Source: Acidobacteriota bacterium (GTDB lineage Bacteria > Acidobacteriota > Blastocatellia > Pyrinomonadales > Pyrinomonadaceae). From it: DNA of 64,000 nt. Positions 33,543 to 42,470 of the stretch are shown one piece after another. Position 1 is the stretch's first letter, and every line of letters starts with the position of its first letter. The stretch is from assembly GCA_016716435.1 (NCBI GenBank), contig JADJWI010000003.1, positions 868,001-932,000 on the forward strand, given 5' to 3'. The position numbers and the translations under genes were made by a program. The notes beneath the pieces were generated by a model. It searched no databases. It worked only from the letters and a program-made list of their open reading frames with translations, and was not told the origin of the DNA.

Positions 33543-36170
33543 ATGATGTTAGCCAGGCTGAAACTCACAAAAGGAAATGTACAAAAGTTTGCCGTCCGCC
33601 TTCTGATCGGTTTACTCGCAGGTTCTGCGGTCGTATGGGCATGTTCCTGGAGTTTCACGACGGATCACTCGGTAAGGTTTAACAGCTACCGTACGGGGCG
33701 TGGATTCTATCGTTTGGACCCGCTTCCGATCATCTATGATGCGAACGCAAAAAAGGAGTTAACGGCGAATCAGGTGACCGGGGAGGACGAAGAACCAACT
33801 ATCCTCGAACCTATCGATCAAGCCGAATCAAACGATAAGATCGTCGCGTCGGTACGTGAAGCGATATCGGAATCGCGGCTCGACGAGGTCAATACGCTAT
33901 TGAGGAAATTGCTCGACGATACCGAATACCGATCGATCGACGAAGATCCCGCGAGGCAGGAACGCCGAAACTCTGCGTTCGATATGCTTGATGCACTAGC
34001 CGAACGACGGCGCGGTGTTTCGGCCGGGGAAATAAAGGCGTATCTGGAAGCTCGCACTTTCTATGATCGCTCAATTGCGACCCCTGAGCCCCCGGTAAAA
34101 ATTGCCTTGAACCTCCGGGACAACTGGGCGTATCTTCAGGCCGCGGAGTTGTATCGCGGCGAAAAACTCCCCGAGGCACTTGAGGCATTTCTTCGCCATG
34201 CATCCGTTTACCCAACAAGCGAGAAGAACCAAGCAGTGCTTTATATGGTCGCAAAGCTCAGGATCGAGTTGAGCCATGCATTCAAAGAATCGGACTGCGG
34301 AATTCAGGGCGAGGACTACAATGGCCAGCCGCTTGTTGAGGAACTGGTGGAGAATTGTCGCGATGAGAATTGGAAGCAAGCGATTACCGACCTGAAGCGT
34401 TTGATCCAACGCTATCCGCACGGACGCTATGTCAATGATGCAAAGGGCTGGTTGGCTTTTCTCTATCGTCGTGGCGGAATGCGGGAAATGGCCTTGGCTG
34501 AGTATTACCGTCTGCTCGGCCATCCGACCGATCGTAATGCGAGGCTCGAGGCCAAGAAGTCGCTGCAGGTGCTCGGCCACGAATACGATGATGAGACGCT
34601 GGACAAGACCGAGGAACTGATCATCGGAGATATCAATGCGGCGATGGCTTATGCTTACCACCGGATATACAACCACGCCGTAGACCTTACCTACGCGGAA
34701 AGAAGTTACTACGGCTCCTACCGCGAGCAGATGGAAGAAAGAAAGGAGGTTAGCGAAACGCAAGCGAAGGGTCGTCACGAGCTTGAGCGGGTCACTCGTT
34801 TTGCGAGCCGGATGATGAAACGTCATCCGAATGCTCGGGTCAGCGGAGGATTCGTCGTTCGGTTGGCTCAGGCCCAGATCGAACTCGAAGAGTATGCAGA
34901 GTCCGAGGTGTCGGCTTCGAGGGCTCTATCGCTCGGTGTTTCGGGCGAGCTTCGGGCGGAGGCGCTTTTCATCAAGGCAAGCAGCGAGCACGCCCAGCGA
35001 AAATATGAAGCGGTGAAACGAACACTCCGGACGTTGTTGCGTGACTTTCCGAACTCAAGACACTACGAACATGCTCGCCGCCTTCTGGCATTGGCCGCGG
35101 AAGATACAGGCGATCTTGAAGGGGCGCTCGAACAATACCTCGCACTCGGATACCGGTTCGATGTTGCGTACTTCATTGATGTACTTTTGCCGACCGAACG
35201 GCTTGAGAAATTCATCGAAACACGAACGAACGCAGCCGAACTGAGCTACCTTCGCTACAGCCTCGGGGTCCGACTAATGCGAGAGAAGGAATGGGAAAAG
35301 GCCCAGCGAATACTCAACCAGGTAGTTGCTTCCGAGATCCCGATCGAAAGCTACGATTACAGTTGGCCGCCGCCACGGAGATTCGAGAAAGATCCCTACC
35401 AATACAACTACAACGGGATACAGATCGGAAGCACGTGGATTCGGAGAGATCTTAAGACAATTGAAACTTTCCAATACTGGGAAAAGCGAGTAGCCGAGGC
35501 CGCCGACGATGAATCGAAGGCTGAAGCTCTCTATCAGTTAGCAAGCGCCTACTATCAGTCCGACAGCCTGACCTTCTATAATCCTGCGGCTTGGGACGGA
35601 CAGCGATCCGATCTACTTGCGAGTCTGGAGTCAGGCGAAAGTCTTCGGCTTCCGGGCGAGATGAATCGGGTATTCGAGCATTCACAGCTACACGAAAGTC
35701 TCGCGCATTCGATCCCGATCTATTTGGAAGTTGTTTACAAATACCCTAATACCGAGGCTGCGAAGGACGCTCTCTTTTCGGCGGTGATCGCTCACGAGCG
35801 GCTTGGGGATCTCAATTATTACTGGCGAGAGATCTATTCCTCCGGGTTTTTTGCCGGACCTCGGTTGGTAACGAACGCAGATATCAACGGCCGCTTTCCG
35901 AAGTTCAAATGGCCACTGTCACGGCTGGGGTGGGAGCCCGCAACGCGGACCGTTAATGGCGGCCCCGCGTACCCGCCGCCACCGAAACCCGCACCGAAAC
36001 TTTCTTTCACTCAGCGTGTGGAGCGAAAAGTATCGCGATACGGCCCCGCAGCGAAAGAGTTGGCGCGGGAGATCTGGACCGCGGCAGACGCCGGCCTGCG
36101 GCACTTGCTGATGTACTCTCTGTTTGGCTTCGGCCTCTTCCTGTATTGGCGACACCGCATGTTGAAGTAG
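33543..36170 (+). CDS. Large TPR-rich membrane-anchored protein
   Basis: An 875-residue protein. A signal or anchor segment (about residues 18-38, VRLLIGLLAGSAVVWACSWS) starts it and a TM helix ends it (LLMYSLFGFGLFLYW), so most of the chain should face the periplasm. The middle has TPR-like helix pairs, for example LQAAELYRGEKLPEALEAFL, LIQRYPHGRYVNDAKGWLAF and LLRDFPNSRHYEHARRLLAL, of the outer-membrane-assembly or scaffold type. It has no catalytic motif. A Pro-rich stretch (AYPPPPKPAPK) precedes the final helix. Coupled with the DUF3142 gene upstream by a three-base gap. Confidence 0.65.
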   Translation: MMLARLKLTKGNVQKFAVRLLIGLLAGSAVVWACSWSFTTDHSVRFNSYRTGRGFYRLDPLPIIYDANAKKELTANQVTGEDEEPTILEPIDQAESNDKIVASVREAISESRLDEVNTLLRKLLDDTEYRSIDEDPARQERRNSAFDMLDALAERRRGVSAGEIKAYLEARTFYDRSIATPEPPVKIALNLRDNWAYLQAAELYRGEKLPEALEAFLRHASVYPTSEKNQAVLYMVAKLRIELSHAFKESDCGIQGEDYNGQPLVEELVENCRDENWKQAITDLKRLIQRYPHGRYVNDAKGWLAFLYRRGGMREMALAEYYRLLGHPTDRNARLEAKKSLQVLGHEYDDETLDKTEELIIGDINAAMAYAYHRIYNHAVDLTYAERSYYGSYREQMEERKEVSETQAKGRHELERVTRFASRMMKRHPNARVSGGFVVRLAQAQIELEEYAESEVSASRALSLGVSGELRAEALFIKASSEHAQRKYEAVKRTLRTLLRDFPNSRHYEHARRLLALAAEDTGDLEGALEQYLALGYRFDVAYFIDVLLPTERLEKFIETRTNAAELSYLRYSLGVRLMREKEWEKAQRILNQVVASEIPIESYDYSWPPPRRFEKDPYQYNYNGIQIGSTWIRRDLKTIETFQYWEKRVAEAADDESKAEALYQLASAYYQSDSLTFYNPAAWDGQRSDLLASLESGESLRLPGEMNRVFEHSQLHESLAHSIPIYLEVVYKYPNTEAAKDALFSAVIAHERLGDLNYYWREIYSSGFFAGPRLVTNADINGRFPKFKWPLSRLGWEPATRTVNGGPAYPPPPKPAPKLSFTQRVERKVSRYGPAAKELAREIWTAADAGLRHLLMYSLFGFGLFLYWRHRMLK

Positions 36171-36193
36171 TCCGGCACAGGAGTGATTTGGGT

Positions 36194-36228
36194 TTAGCCG
36201 TTAGCTTTTAGCGGTAAGCTGTAAGCTT
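36194..36228. repeat. Short AGCTTTTAGCGG-type word repeat
   Basis: AGCCGTTAGCTTTTAGCGGT and AAGCTGTAAGC words match, inverted, those at 13793-13825 and near 31340. A fragment of the same interspersed repeat. Confidence 0.4.
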
Positions 36229-36278
36229 TTTGGCGGGTTGGGGCGGGCGAAAATTGGTCTTCGGCCTAGATATTCGTT

Positions 36279-36284
36279 TATAAT
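36279..36284 (+). promoter_or_regulatory. -10 box with an ordinary leader
   Basis: TATAAT lies about 50 bases before the ATG at 36336, and this gene has a strong Shine-Dalgarno (GAGGAGG). It contrasts with the leaderless arrangement of other genes here. Confidence 0.45.
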
Positions 36285-36335
36285 CCCTTAGCGTTTCAAA
36301 CAGCAGCGAGGCCTTTATTGAGGAGGACGCGAGCG

Positions 36336-36938
36336 ATGCCCGTTACGGATCCGAGAATCGATGCATATATTGAGAAGTCGGCGGAGTTTGCGCGGCCGAT
36401 ATTGATGCATATTCGGAAGCTGGTGCACGAGGCGTGTCCGGATGTGGAGGAGAAGATCAAGTGGGGGATGCCGCACTTTGATTTCAAGGGGCCGCTTTGT
36501 CATATGGCTGCGTTCAAGGAGCATTGTGCGTTTGGTTTTTGGAAGCAGCAGTTGATGGACCATCCGGCGATCGACGTAGAAAAAAACGCGATGAGCAGCT
36601 TTGGCAAGATCGCCTCGCTCAAGGAACTGCCCAAAGACAAGGTCATCATCGAACTCATCGATCAGGCCGTCGAGCTTAATGAAAAGGGAATCAAGCTGCC
36701 GCAGAAAAAGCCGGCCGAACGTGCGGAGTTGGTCGTCCCGGAAATACTCGCAAAGGCGCTAGCCAAGAACAAAAAGGCAAAGGCCGCGTTCGACAAATTC
36801 AGCTACAGCCACCGGAAGGAATACATCGAGTGGATAAACGAAGCCAAGACCGAACCGACCCGCGAAAAACGAACCGCCACCGCCATTGAATGGCTGAGCG
36901 AAGGCAAAGGGAAGAATTGGAAATACGAAAAATGCTGA
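36336..36938 (+). CDS. DUF1801/YdeI family protein
   Basis: A 200-residue cytoplasmic protein. The N-terminal half fits DUF1801 (ILMHIRKLVHEACPDVEEKI, then KWGMPHFDFKG and MAAFKEHCAFGFWK). The C-terminal half is the YdeI-like region (LAKNKKAKAAFDKFSYSHRK, EYIEWINEAKTEPTREKR), described in E. coli as bacteriocin or peptide tolerance-related. Start chosen at 36336 because GAGGAGG lies about ten bases upstream. Function in this organism unknown. Confidence 0.8.
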   Translation: MPVTDPRIDAYIEKSAEFARPILMHIRKLVHEACPDVEEKIKWGMPHFDFKGPLCHMAAFKEHCAFGFWKQQLMDHPAIDVEKNAMSSFGKIASLKELPKDKVIIELIDQAVELNEKGIKLPQKKPAERAELVVPEILAKALAKNKKAKAAFDKFSYSHRKEYIEWINEAKTEPTREKRTATAIEWLSEGKGKNWKYEKC

Positions 36939-36960
36939 CGAGCAAAGCATGGGCAGCTCA

Positions 36961-37386
36961 ATGAAATATCTAATCCTTATCGGCATATTCCTCATCGCAA
37001 CGGCGGCGGGTTATTTCATGCTCCGAGAAGCGAAGCACGAGAGCGACACCGCGATGATCGCGACCTTTTACGCGAATCGTGAGGCCTTTGACGAAGTCGT
37101 AAATGACAGGCGAGAAACGATCCCGTTGGTGATTGGCGGGTGGAGAGAGTCGCTCTCGGTTTACCGTGACAGGGGACGGGTCGAGCTCTGTTGTGTATCG
37201 CACCTTTCTTGGCCGATCGACGGACAAGAATCGTACGTATCGAGTAAAGGTTTCGTGTATTCTGAAGCAGAACTGTCGCCATTGCAGGACTCGCTTGACG
37301 AACGGTCCCCTACAGGCAGTTACTACCGCCACATCGAAGGTAACTGGTACATTATAAAAAGCAATGGTTATTCGAAGCCCGAGTAA
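36961..37386 (+). CDS. Membrane-anchored hypothetical protein
   Basis: A 141-residue protein with one N-terminal TM segment (KYLILIGIFLIATAAGYFML) and an extracytoplasmic domain of about 110 residues with two adjacent cysteines (VELCCVSH). The start at 36961 is preferred to 36949. It lies 22 bases before the HerA-like gene on the same strand. Family unknown. Confidence 0.6.
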   Translation: MKYLILIGIFLIATAAGYFMLREAKHESDTAMIATFYANREAFDEVVNDRRETIPLVIGGWRESLSVYRDRGRVELCCVSHLSWPIDGQESYVSSKGFVYSEAELSPLQDSLDERSPTGSYYRHIEGNWYIIKSNGYSKPE

Positions 37387-37407
37387 CCGAAAAACTTCCG
37401 AGCTCAT

Positions 37408-38928
37408 ATGTCTGAACCAATACTTGTTGCGAAGCGTGACGACGCGGAATTTAACCTCTTGATGCAGATGGCGAACCGGCACGGTGTCGTCACCGGTGCG
37501 ACCGGAACGGGTAAGACCGTGACGCTGCAGAAGCTTGCCGAGGGCTTCAGCCAACGCGGCGTTCCGGTCTTTGTGGCCGACATCAAAGGCGACCTGAGCG
37601 GCGTTAGCCAAACGGGCGGCAACCACCCGAAGATCCTGGCACGGCTCGAGCAGCTTGGGCTTGCGGACACGACGTTTGAAGGCAGCCCGGTCACTTTTTG
37701 GGACGTGTTTGGCAAAGAGGGCCATCCGCTTCGGGCGACGATCTCAGAGATGGGCCCGCTGCTGATGTCGCGAATCTTGCAGCTCAACGACACACAGGAA
37801 GGCGTGCTGACGCTGGCATTTAAGGTCGCCGATGAAGGCGGAATGCTGCTGCTCGACCTGAAAGATCTGCAGCAAATGCTTATCTTCGTCGCGGAAAATG
37901 CGAAGGAATTTACGACGCAATACGGCAACGTCTCGAAGGCGTCGGTCGGTGCGATCCAACGCGGCTTGCTGCAACTGGAGCAGCAGGGCGGGCACGAATT
38001 CTTTGGCGAGCCGGCCGTTCGGCTTGAAGATTTTATGCAGACGCTCGGCGGCAAAGGCGTGATAAATATTCTCGCCGCAGACGAGCTCATAAATTCGCCG
38101 AAGCTGTATTCGACGTTTCTGCTGTGGCTGCTCTCCGAACTTTTTGAGCTGCTGCCCGAGGCCGGCGACCTCGATAAACCGAAGCTCGTATTTTTCTTTG
38201 ACGAAGCTCATCTGCTCTTCAGCGACGCGCCGCGGGCTCTGGTCGAAAAGATCGAACAGGTCGTGCGGCTCATCCGCTCGAAGGGCGTCGGGGTTTATTT
38301 TGTGACTCAGAGCCCGGCGGACATTCCGGACAAGGTGCTCGCCCAGCTCGGCAACCGCGTCCAGCACGCGCTTCGCGCCTACACGCCGAAGGAACAGGAG
38401 GCCGTCAAGGTCGCGGCGAAGAGCTTTCGCGAAAATCCGGAAGTCGATACGGTCAAGACGATCTCGGAGCTCGGCGTCGGCGAGGTCCTGATTTCCTTGC
38501 TTGATGCGAAGGGCGTACCGACGGTAGTTGACCGCGCGTTCGTCGTGCCGCCCGCCAGCCAGATCGGACCGATCACACCTGAGCAACGCAAGCAGCTTGT
38601 GGACACCTCGATAGTCGCCGGCATCTATGACACCGCCATCGACCGCGAGTCGGCGTTTGAAATGCTCTCAAAACGTGCCGAGGAAAAAGCGGCAGCAGAA
38701 GAGGAAACGAAGGCCCAGCTCGAGGCACAGAAGGAGGCCGAACGGCAGGCAAAGGCCGAACGCTCCGCCGCCCGCGGGCCGGACACGCTGGTCGAATCGG
38801 TGGTAAAGAGCGCCGCCCGCTCTGCCTCGACCTCAATCGGCCGGCAGATCGGCAACACGATCGTCCGCGGCATCCTCGGCGGGATCTTCGGCGGATCAAC
38901 GTCAAAGAAGAAATCGAGTTGGTTTTAG
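37408..38928 (+). CDS. HerA/YjgR-like ATPase (DUF853)
   Basis: A 506-residue P-loop ATPase of the HerA-FtsK superfamily. Walker A is GATGTGKT (residues 30-37), Walker B is KLVFFFDEAHLLF (about residue 267), and a later GVYFVTQSPADIPD holds the sensor region. The family signature VADIKGDLSGVS is present. The last 90 residues are a Glu/Ala-rich coiled coil and a Gly-rich tail ending in SSWF. Bacterial YjgR proteins have no firmly known substrate; a DNA-pumping role is inferred from the superfamily. No nuclease partner (NurA-like) or Sir2-like defence partner is next to it. Confidence 0.85.
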   Translation: MSEPILVAKRDDAEFNLLMQMANRHGVVTGATGTGKTVTLQKLAEGFSQRGVPVFVADIKGDLSGVSQTGGNHPKILARLEQLGLADTTFEGSPVTFWDVFGKEGHPLRATISEMGPLLMSRILQLNDTQEGVLTLAFKVADEGGMLLLDLKDLQQMLIFVAENAKEFTTQYGNVSKASVGAIQRGLLQLEQQGGHEFFGEPAVRLEDFMQTLGGKGVINILAADELINSPKLYSTFLLWLLSELFELLPEAGDLDKPKLVFFFDEAHLLFSDAPRALVEKIEQVVRLIRSKGVGVYFVTQSPADIPDKVLAQLGNRVQHALRAYTPKEQEAVKVAAKSFRENPEVDTVKTISELGVGEVLISLLDAKGVPTVVDRAFVVPPASQIGPITPEQRKQLVDTSIVAGIYDTAIDRESAFEMLSKRAEEKAAAEEETKAQLEAQKEAERQAKAERSAARGPDTLVESVVKSAARSASTSIGRQIGNTIVRGILGGIFGGSTSKKKSSWF

Positions 38929-38956
38929 AAGGCATCGAAGTTAATAGCGAGGAAGT

Positions 38957-39844
38957 ATGAAATTGAGCTTAGTGTTGTGGATCCTTTTTGCAGTTGTTGG
39001 GGGCACAGCTCAAGTGCAACTGGAATCTCAGGACCTAGCAAATCTCGTAAAGGTGAGCGAAATATACTCGGCCGACGTAAACCTACGCAGCGAGGGACTC
39101 GAGAGTTCACTTAAACCTTATCGGTCACCAAAGCTGAATCAGTTGATTGATACTCTTGTCGTATTGGCTAAAGGTGAAGGAGGAATTCTCGCTGATCGCT
39201 ACCTGAAGCGGCCGAGTGACGATGACCTCTATCTTTGGTATGTCATAAGAGAGATTCACTACAATCGCACACACGAATCGAAGAAGCCTCGTGCCGGGGA
39301 TGAAGTCGCCAAAGAGACCCTCGCAAAAAAGATCGATACTCGATGGCTACTCGATAACTACTATTACCGCATCCGTGGCGGTATCGCGTCTCACTTTAAT
39401 GATGCCGACCTTAGCAAACTCGACTTGAAGATCGATGAGCTTGGCTTCAACGACAAGACCGAAAGAGCGATCTTCTATCTTAATTTCATGGAAGCAATCG
39501 GCGGCGGGAGATTTATGGTGTTGCTTGCTACTAAGAACTTCCAACGAATACTCGATTTTACAAAGCGCTTTCCAAAATTTAACGGCAAGGAGTATTACAC
39601 TTTCAACAATTTCGACTTCGATGATTTTGAGTGGATTGGATATGAAAAAGTCGAATCCTACAATTCACGACACCTAGAGAGGTTATACGTTACGTTGATT
39701 GCTCATCATCGGGCGGAGACATCGGCAGGAAGCAAAACGATTGCCGAAAAAATTCGAAAGGAGTCAATCCTAAGCGAGCCGAAGTATTTTGAATACAGCA
39801 GCGTTCCCGATATTTTGCGTTCGATCAATGATTCCCCAAATTAG
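38957..39844 (+). CDS. Secreted hypothetical protein
   Basis: A 295-residue protein with a signal peptide (KLSLVLWILFAVVGGTAQ) and GAGGAAG just before the ATG. The mature part is helical and rich in charged and aromatic residues (NNFDFDDFEWIGYEKVESYN). No known domain was recognised. Codon use is more AT-rich than in the neighbouring HerA-like gene, a possible sign of different origin. Confidence 0.6.
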   Translation: MKLSLVLWILFAVVGGTAQVQLESQDLANLVKVSEIYSADVNLRSEGLESSLKPYRSPKLNQLIDTLVVLAKGEGGILADRYLKRPSDDDLYLWYVIREIHYNRTHESKKPRAGDEVAKETLAKKIDTRWLLDNYYYRIRGGIASHFNDADLSKLDLKIDELGFNDKTERAIFYLNFMEAIGGGRFMVLLATKNFQRILDFTKRFPKFNGKEYYTFNNFDFDDFEWIGYEKVESYNSRHLERLYVTLIAHHRAETSAGSKTIAEKIRKESILSEPKYFEYSSVPDILRSINDSPN

Positions 39845-39889
39845 ATACCTAACGTCAGGAAACGGGCGCAAGACTATATACCCCGGAGC

Positions 39890-40501
39890 ATGTTGATCAA
39901 GAGTGCAATTTTGGAACGCGTTAAGGCGGGTGAGGTCTCGCTGATATTTCGCCGCTGGAAGAAGGTAGGCGTTAAGGCGGGCGGGACTCAGATGACGCAG
40001 CGTGGCGTGCTCGGCATCGACGCGGTTGAAGTCGTGAAGGAGAGCAAGATCACGACGGCCGATGCGAAAGCCGCGGGATTCGACTCGCGAAAAGATTTGC
40101 TCGACTCGATGCCGCCGGCGAGCGACGACACCGACATTTATCGCATTGGCGTCCACTGGGTCGGCGAGGATCCGCGAAAGGCTCTGCGTGCCGATGCTGA
40201 TCTCTCCAAAACCGGACTCGACGAGATCATCTCCAAACTCAAGATACTCGACGCAGGCAGCAAACGCGGCCCGTGGACGAGAGACTATCTGCAGATGATC
40301 CACGATCAACCCAACACCCACGCCGCCATCCTCGCCGAACAGATCGGCCTCACCATCCCGACCTTCAAACCCTGGGTCCGCAAACTAAAAGCCCTCGGCC
40401 TGACCGAATCTCTCCGCCCCGGCTACCGCCTCTCGCCGCGAGGCGAAAAGGTGCTGGAAGCTTTGACACAGAGGCGTGAAAAAAACGAAGGAGCGGAGTG
40501 A
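39890..40501 (+). CDS. ASCH-like domain protein with winged-helix C-terminus
   Basis: A 203-residue cytoplasmic protein. The first 110 residues fit an ASCH/PUA-like layout: ILERVKAGEVSLIFRRWKKV, GVLGIDAVEVV, ITTADAKAAGFDSRKDLLD and YRIGVHWVGEDPR. PUA-fold domains of this type bind RNA or modified nucleotides. The C-terminal 80 residues look like a winged-helix (TRDYLQMIHDQPNTHAAILA, then LTIPTFKPWVRKLKALGL), which would bind DNA. It ends ten bases before the REP-type transposase gene. A regulatory or RNA-linked role is inferred. Confidence 0.65.
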   Translation: MLIKSAILERVKAGEVSLIFRRWKKVGVKAGGTQMTQRGVLGIDAVEVVKESKITTADAKAAGFDSRKDLLDSMPPASDDTDIYRIGVHWVGEDPRKALRADADLSKTGLDEIISKLKILDAGSKRGPWTRDYLQMIHDQPNTHAAILAEQIGLTIPTFKPWVRKLKALGLTESLRPGYRLSPRGEKVLEALTQRREKNEGAE

Positions 40502-40511
40502 CCGAACAGTT

Positions 40512-40967
40512 ATGCTAAAGGACCGGCTGTCGCTCTTGTTCCACATCATATTTTCGACAAAGAATCAGGAACATCTTATCGATGAGAAGGTAGCGCCATT
40601 GCTTTATTCGTGTATCGAAGGGGTTCTGTGGGAACCGTACTATTCGCCTGCCTTGATAACGGGAGGCGGAAGCGATCATGTCCACATTTTTCTCGGGCTT
40701 TCGCGCATTGTTACTCCGGACTTGCTGATTTGCGGGGTAAAAGAACGAAGCGCAATCTTTATGCGATCGCTAGGCGAGAAGTACGCCGGTTTCGAATGGC
40801 AAGAAGGATACGCTGCTTTCACTATCAGTAGGTGGGAAACGGACGACCTAAAAGCGTATATCGCTAATCAACGTGCGTTTCATAAGACAACTTCATTTCA
40901 AGACGAGTACCGTTCGATTCTGACGGAGAACAGCATCGAATACGACGAGAACGCATTGTGGGACTGA
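40512..40967 (+). CDS. REP-associated tyrosine transposase (Y1/IS200-like HUH)
   Basis: A 151-residue single-strand DNA transposase of the Y1 family. FHIIFSTKNQEHLI is the first strand region; the HUH metal motif is HVH in SDHVHIFLGL; the nucleophile Tyr is in AYIANQRAFH; the tail FQDEYRSILTENSIEYDENA is characteristic of the RAYT/TnpA-REP group. IS200-like ends were not seen next to the gene, as expected for RAYTs, which act on REP palindromes elsewhere in the genome. The start at 40512 follows GGAGCGGAG in the end of the previous gene; an overlapping ATG at 40476 is the alternative. Confidence 0.8.
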   Translation: MLKDRLSLLFHIIFSTKNQEHLIDEKVAPLLYSCIEGVLWEPYYSPALITGGGSDHVHIFLGLSRIVTPDLLICGVKERSAIFMRSLGEKYAGFEWQEGYAAFTISRWETDDLKAYIANQRAFHKTTSFQDEYRSILTENSIEYDENALWD

Positions 40968-41000
40968 TGCGAAGCCCGCCCTCTTGAACGGGTCTGGTAG

Positions 41001-41006
41001 TAAACT
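41001..41006 (+). promoter_or_regulatory. -10 box close to the start at 41014
   Basis: TAAACT ends seven bases before the second of two adjacent ATG codons (41011, 41014), which makes 41014 the likely first codon of a leaderless transcript. Confidence 0.4.
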
Positions 41007-41013
41007 AAAGATG

Positions 41014-42465
41014 ATGAAAGTTCTACTGACCGGAGCCAATGGCTATATCGGCAAGCGGCTTCTGCCTCTTTTGATCGAGCGGGGGTGCGAGGTCGTCTGC
41101 GCGGTGCGCGATAAAAGCCGATTTCCCCGAGACGGATTCTATGCCGATCCGAATGTTTCTGTGATCGAGATCGACTTCCTCAAAAACGCTTCAGCCCAAA
41201 AGGACCTGAAGGATATTGATGCGGCTTACTACTTGATCCATTCGATGAGTGACGACAACTCTTCCGGTTTCGAAAAGCTCGAGAGCACTGCCGCGCTTAA
41301 TTTTGTTGAGCTCTTAAGCGATACCCCTGCAAAACAGATAATCTATCTCGGCGGGATCACAAACGAAGAAGCACTTTCGACCCACCTGGCCTCGAGAAAA
41401 AAGGTCGATGAAGTGCTTCGTACGGGCCCGGTTCCGGTCACCTCCTTAAAAGCCGGAATTATTGTTGGCTCGGGCAGTTCATCATTTGAGATCATCCGCG
41501 ACCTTGTAGAAAAGCTGCCGATAATGATCGCTCCCAGATGGCTGGAGACGCGGACGCAGCCGATCGCGATCCGCAACGTCCTCGAGTATCTGACAGGGGT
41601 GCTTCTTCGCGAAGACACATACGATGCGTCTTACGATATCGGCGGCCCGACCGTAATGACGTACAAGGAAATGATCCTGCAGTTTGCCGAAGTGCGCGGC
41701 CTGAAGCGTCATGTCTTTACAGTGCCGGTGATGACGCCGAAACTCTCGTCGTATTGGCTTTACTTCGTTACGAGCACCTCGTACCGGCTTGCCGTAAATT
41801 TGGTCGACAGCATGAAGGTGGAGGTCATTGCAAAGCCGAACGACCTTGGTGAGAAACTTGGCATTCACCTTTTGACCTACAAAGAGGCTGTGAGGTTGGC
41901 ATTCCAAAAGATCGGACAAAACAGCGTCGCTTCAAGCTGGAAAGACTCGCTCGTTTCGAGTTTCGGGAACAATTCGCTGCGTGAGCATTTGGAGGTGCCG
42001 GTGAACGGATGCCTGATGGACGAGCGTTTGGTGCCGATCACAACGGATGTCGACCTGGTGGTTGATAATATCTGGGCGATCGGCGGCGGCCGCGGCTGGT
42101 ACTACGCGAATTGGCTATGGGCGATCAGAGGACTGATGGACAAGATGGTCGGCGGCGTCGGGCTGCGACGCGGGCGGACAAATGCCACGATCATCAATAA
42201 CGGCGACACACTCGATTTCTGGCGCGTCTTACTGGCTGATCGGGAAAACAAACGCTTGCTGCTTTATGCCGAAATGAAGCTGCCCGGTGAAGCCTGGCTG
42301 GAATTTATGGTCATGCGAAAAGACGGGCGTGACTATCTGAAACAGACTGCAACCTTTCGGCCAAAAGGCCTGCTCGGCCGGCTCTACTGGTACTCGGTCC
42401 TGCCGTTCCACTACTTCGTCTTTCGCCGCATGGCTGAAAATATTGTCGGGTACCACGCGAAGTAA
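41014..42465 (+). CDS. NAD(P)-binding protein with DUF2867 domain
   Basis: A 483-residue protein. The N-terminal 300 residues are an atypical SDR with the glycine motif TGANGYIG and the DAAYYLIHSM pattern of the NmrA-like/YbjT group. The last 150 residues are DUF2867 (from about VDNIWAIGGGRGWYYANWLW to the C-terminal PFHYFVFRRMAENI), a START-like domain. This two-domain form is common in soil bacteria; substrates are not established. It converges with the NamZ-like gene, with only 5 bases between the stops. Confidence 0.85.
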   Translation: MKVLLTGANGYIGKRLLPLLIERGCEVVCAVRDKSRFPRDGFYADPNVSVIEIDFLKNASAQKDLKDIDAAYYLIHSMSDDNSSGFEKLESTAALNFVELLSDTPAKQIIYLGGITNEEALSTHLASRKKVDEVLRTGPVPVTSLKAGIIVGSGSSSFEIIRDLVEKLPIMIAPRWLETRTQPIAIRNVLEYLTGVLLREDTYDASYDIGGPTVMTYKEMILQFAEVRGLKRHVFTVPVMTPKLSSYWLYFVTSTSYRLAVNLVDSMKVEVIAKPNDLGEKLGIHLLTYKEAVRLAFQKIGQNSVASSWKDSLVSSFGNNSLREHLEVPVNGCLMDERLVPITTDVDLVVDNIWAIGGGRGWYYANWLWAIRGLMDKMVGGVGLRRGRTNATIINNGDTLDFWRVLLADRENKRLLLYAEMKLPGEAWLEFMVMRKDGRDYLKQTATFRPKGLLGRLYWYSVLPFHYFVFRRMAENIVGYHAK

Positions 42466-42470
42466 ATCCC

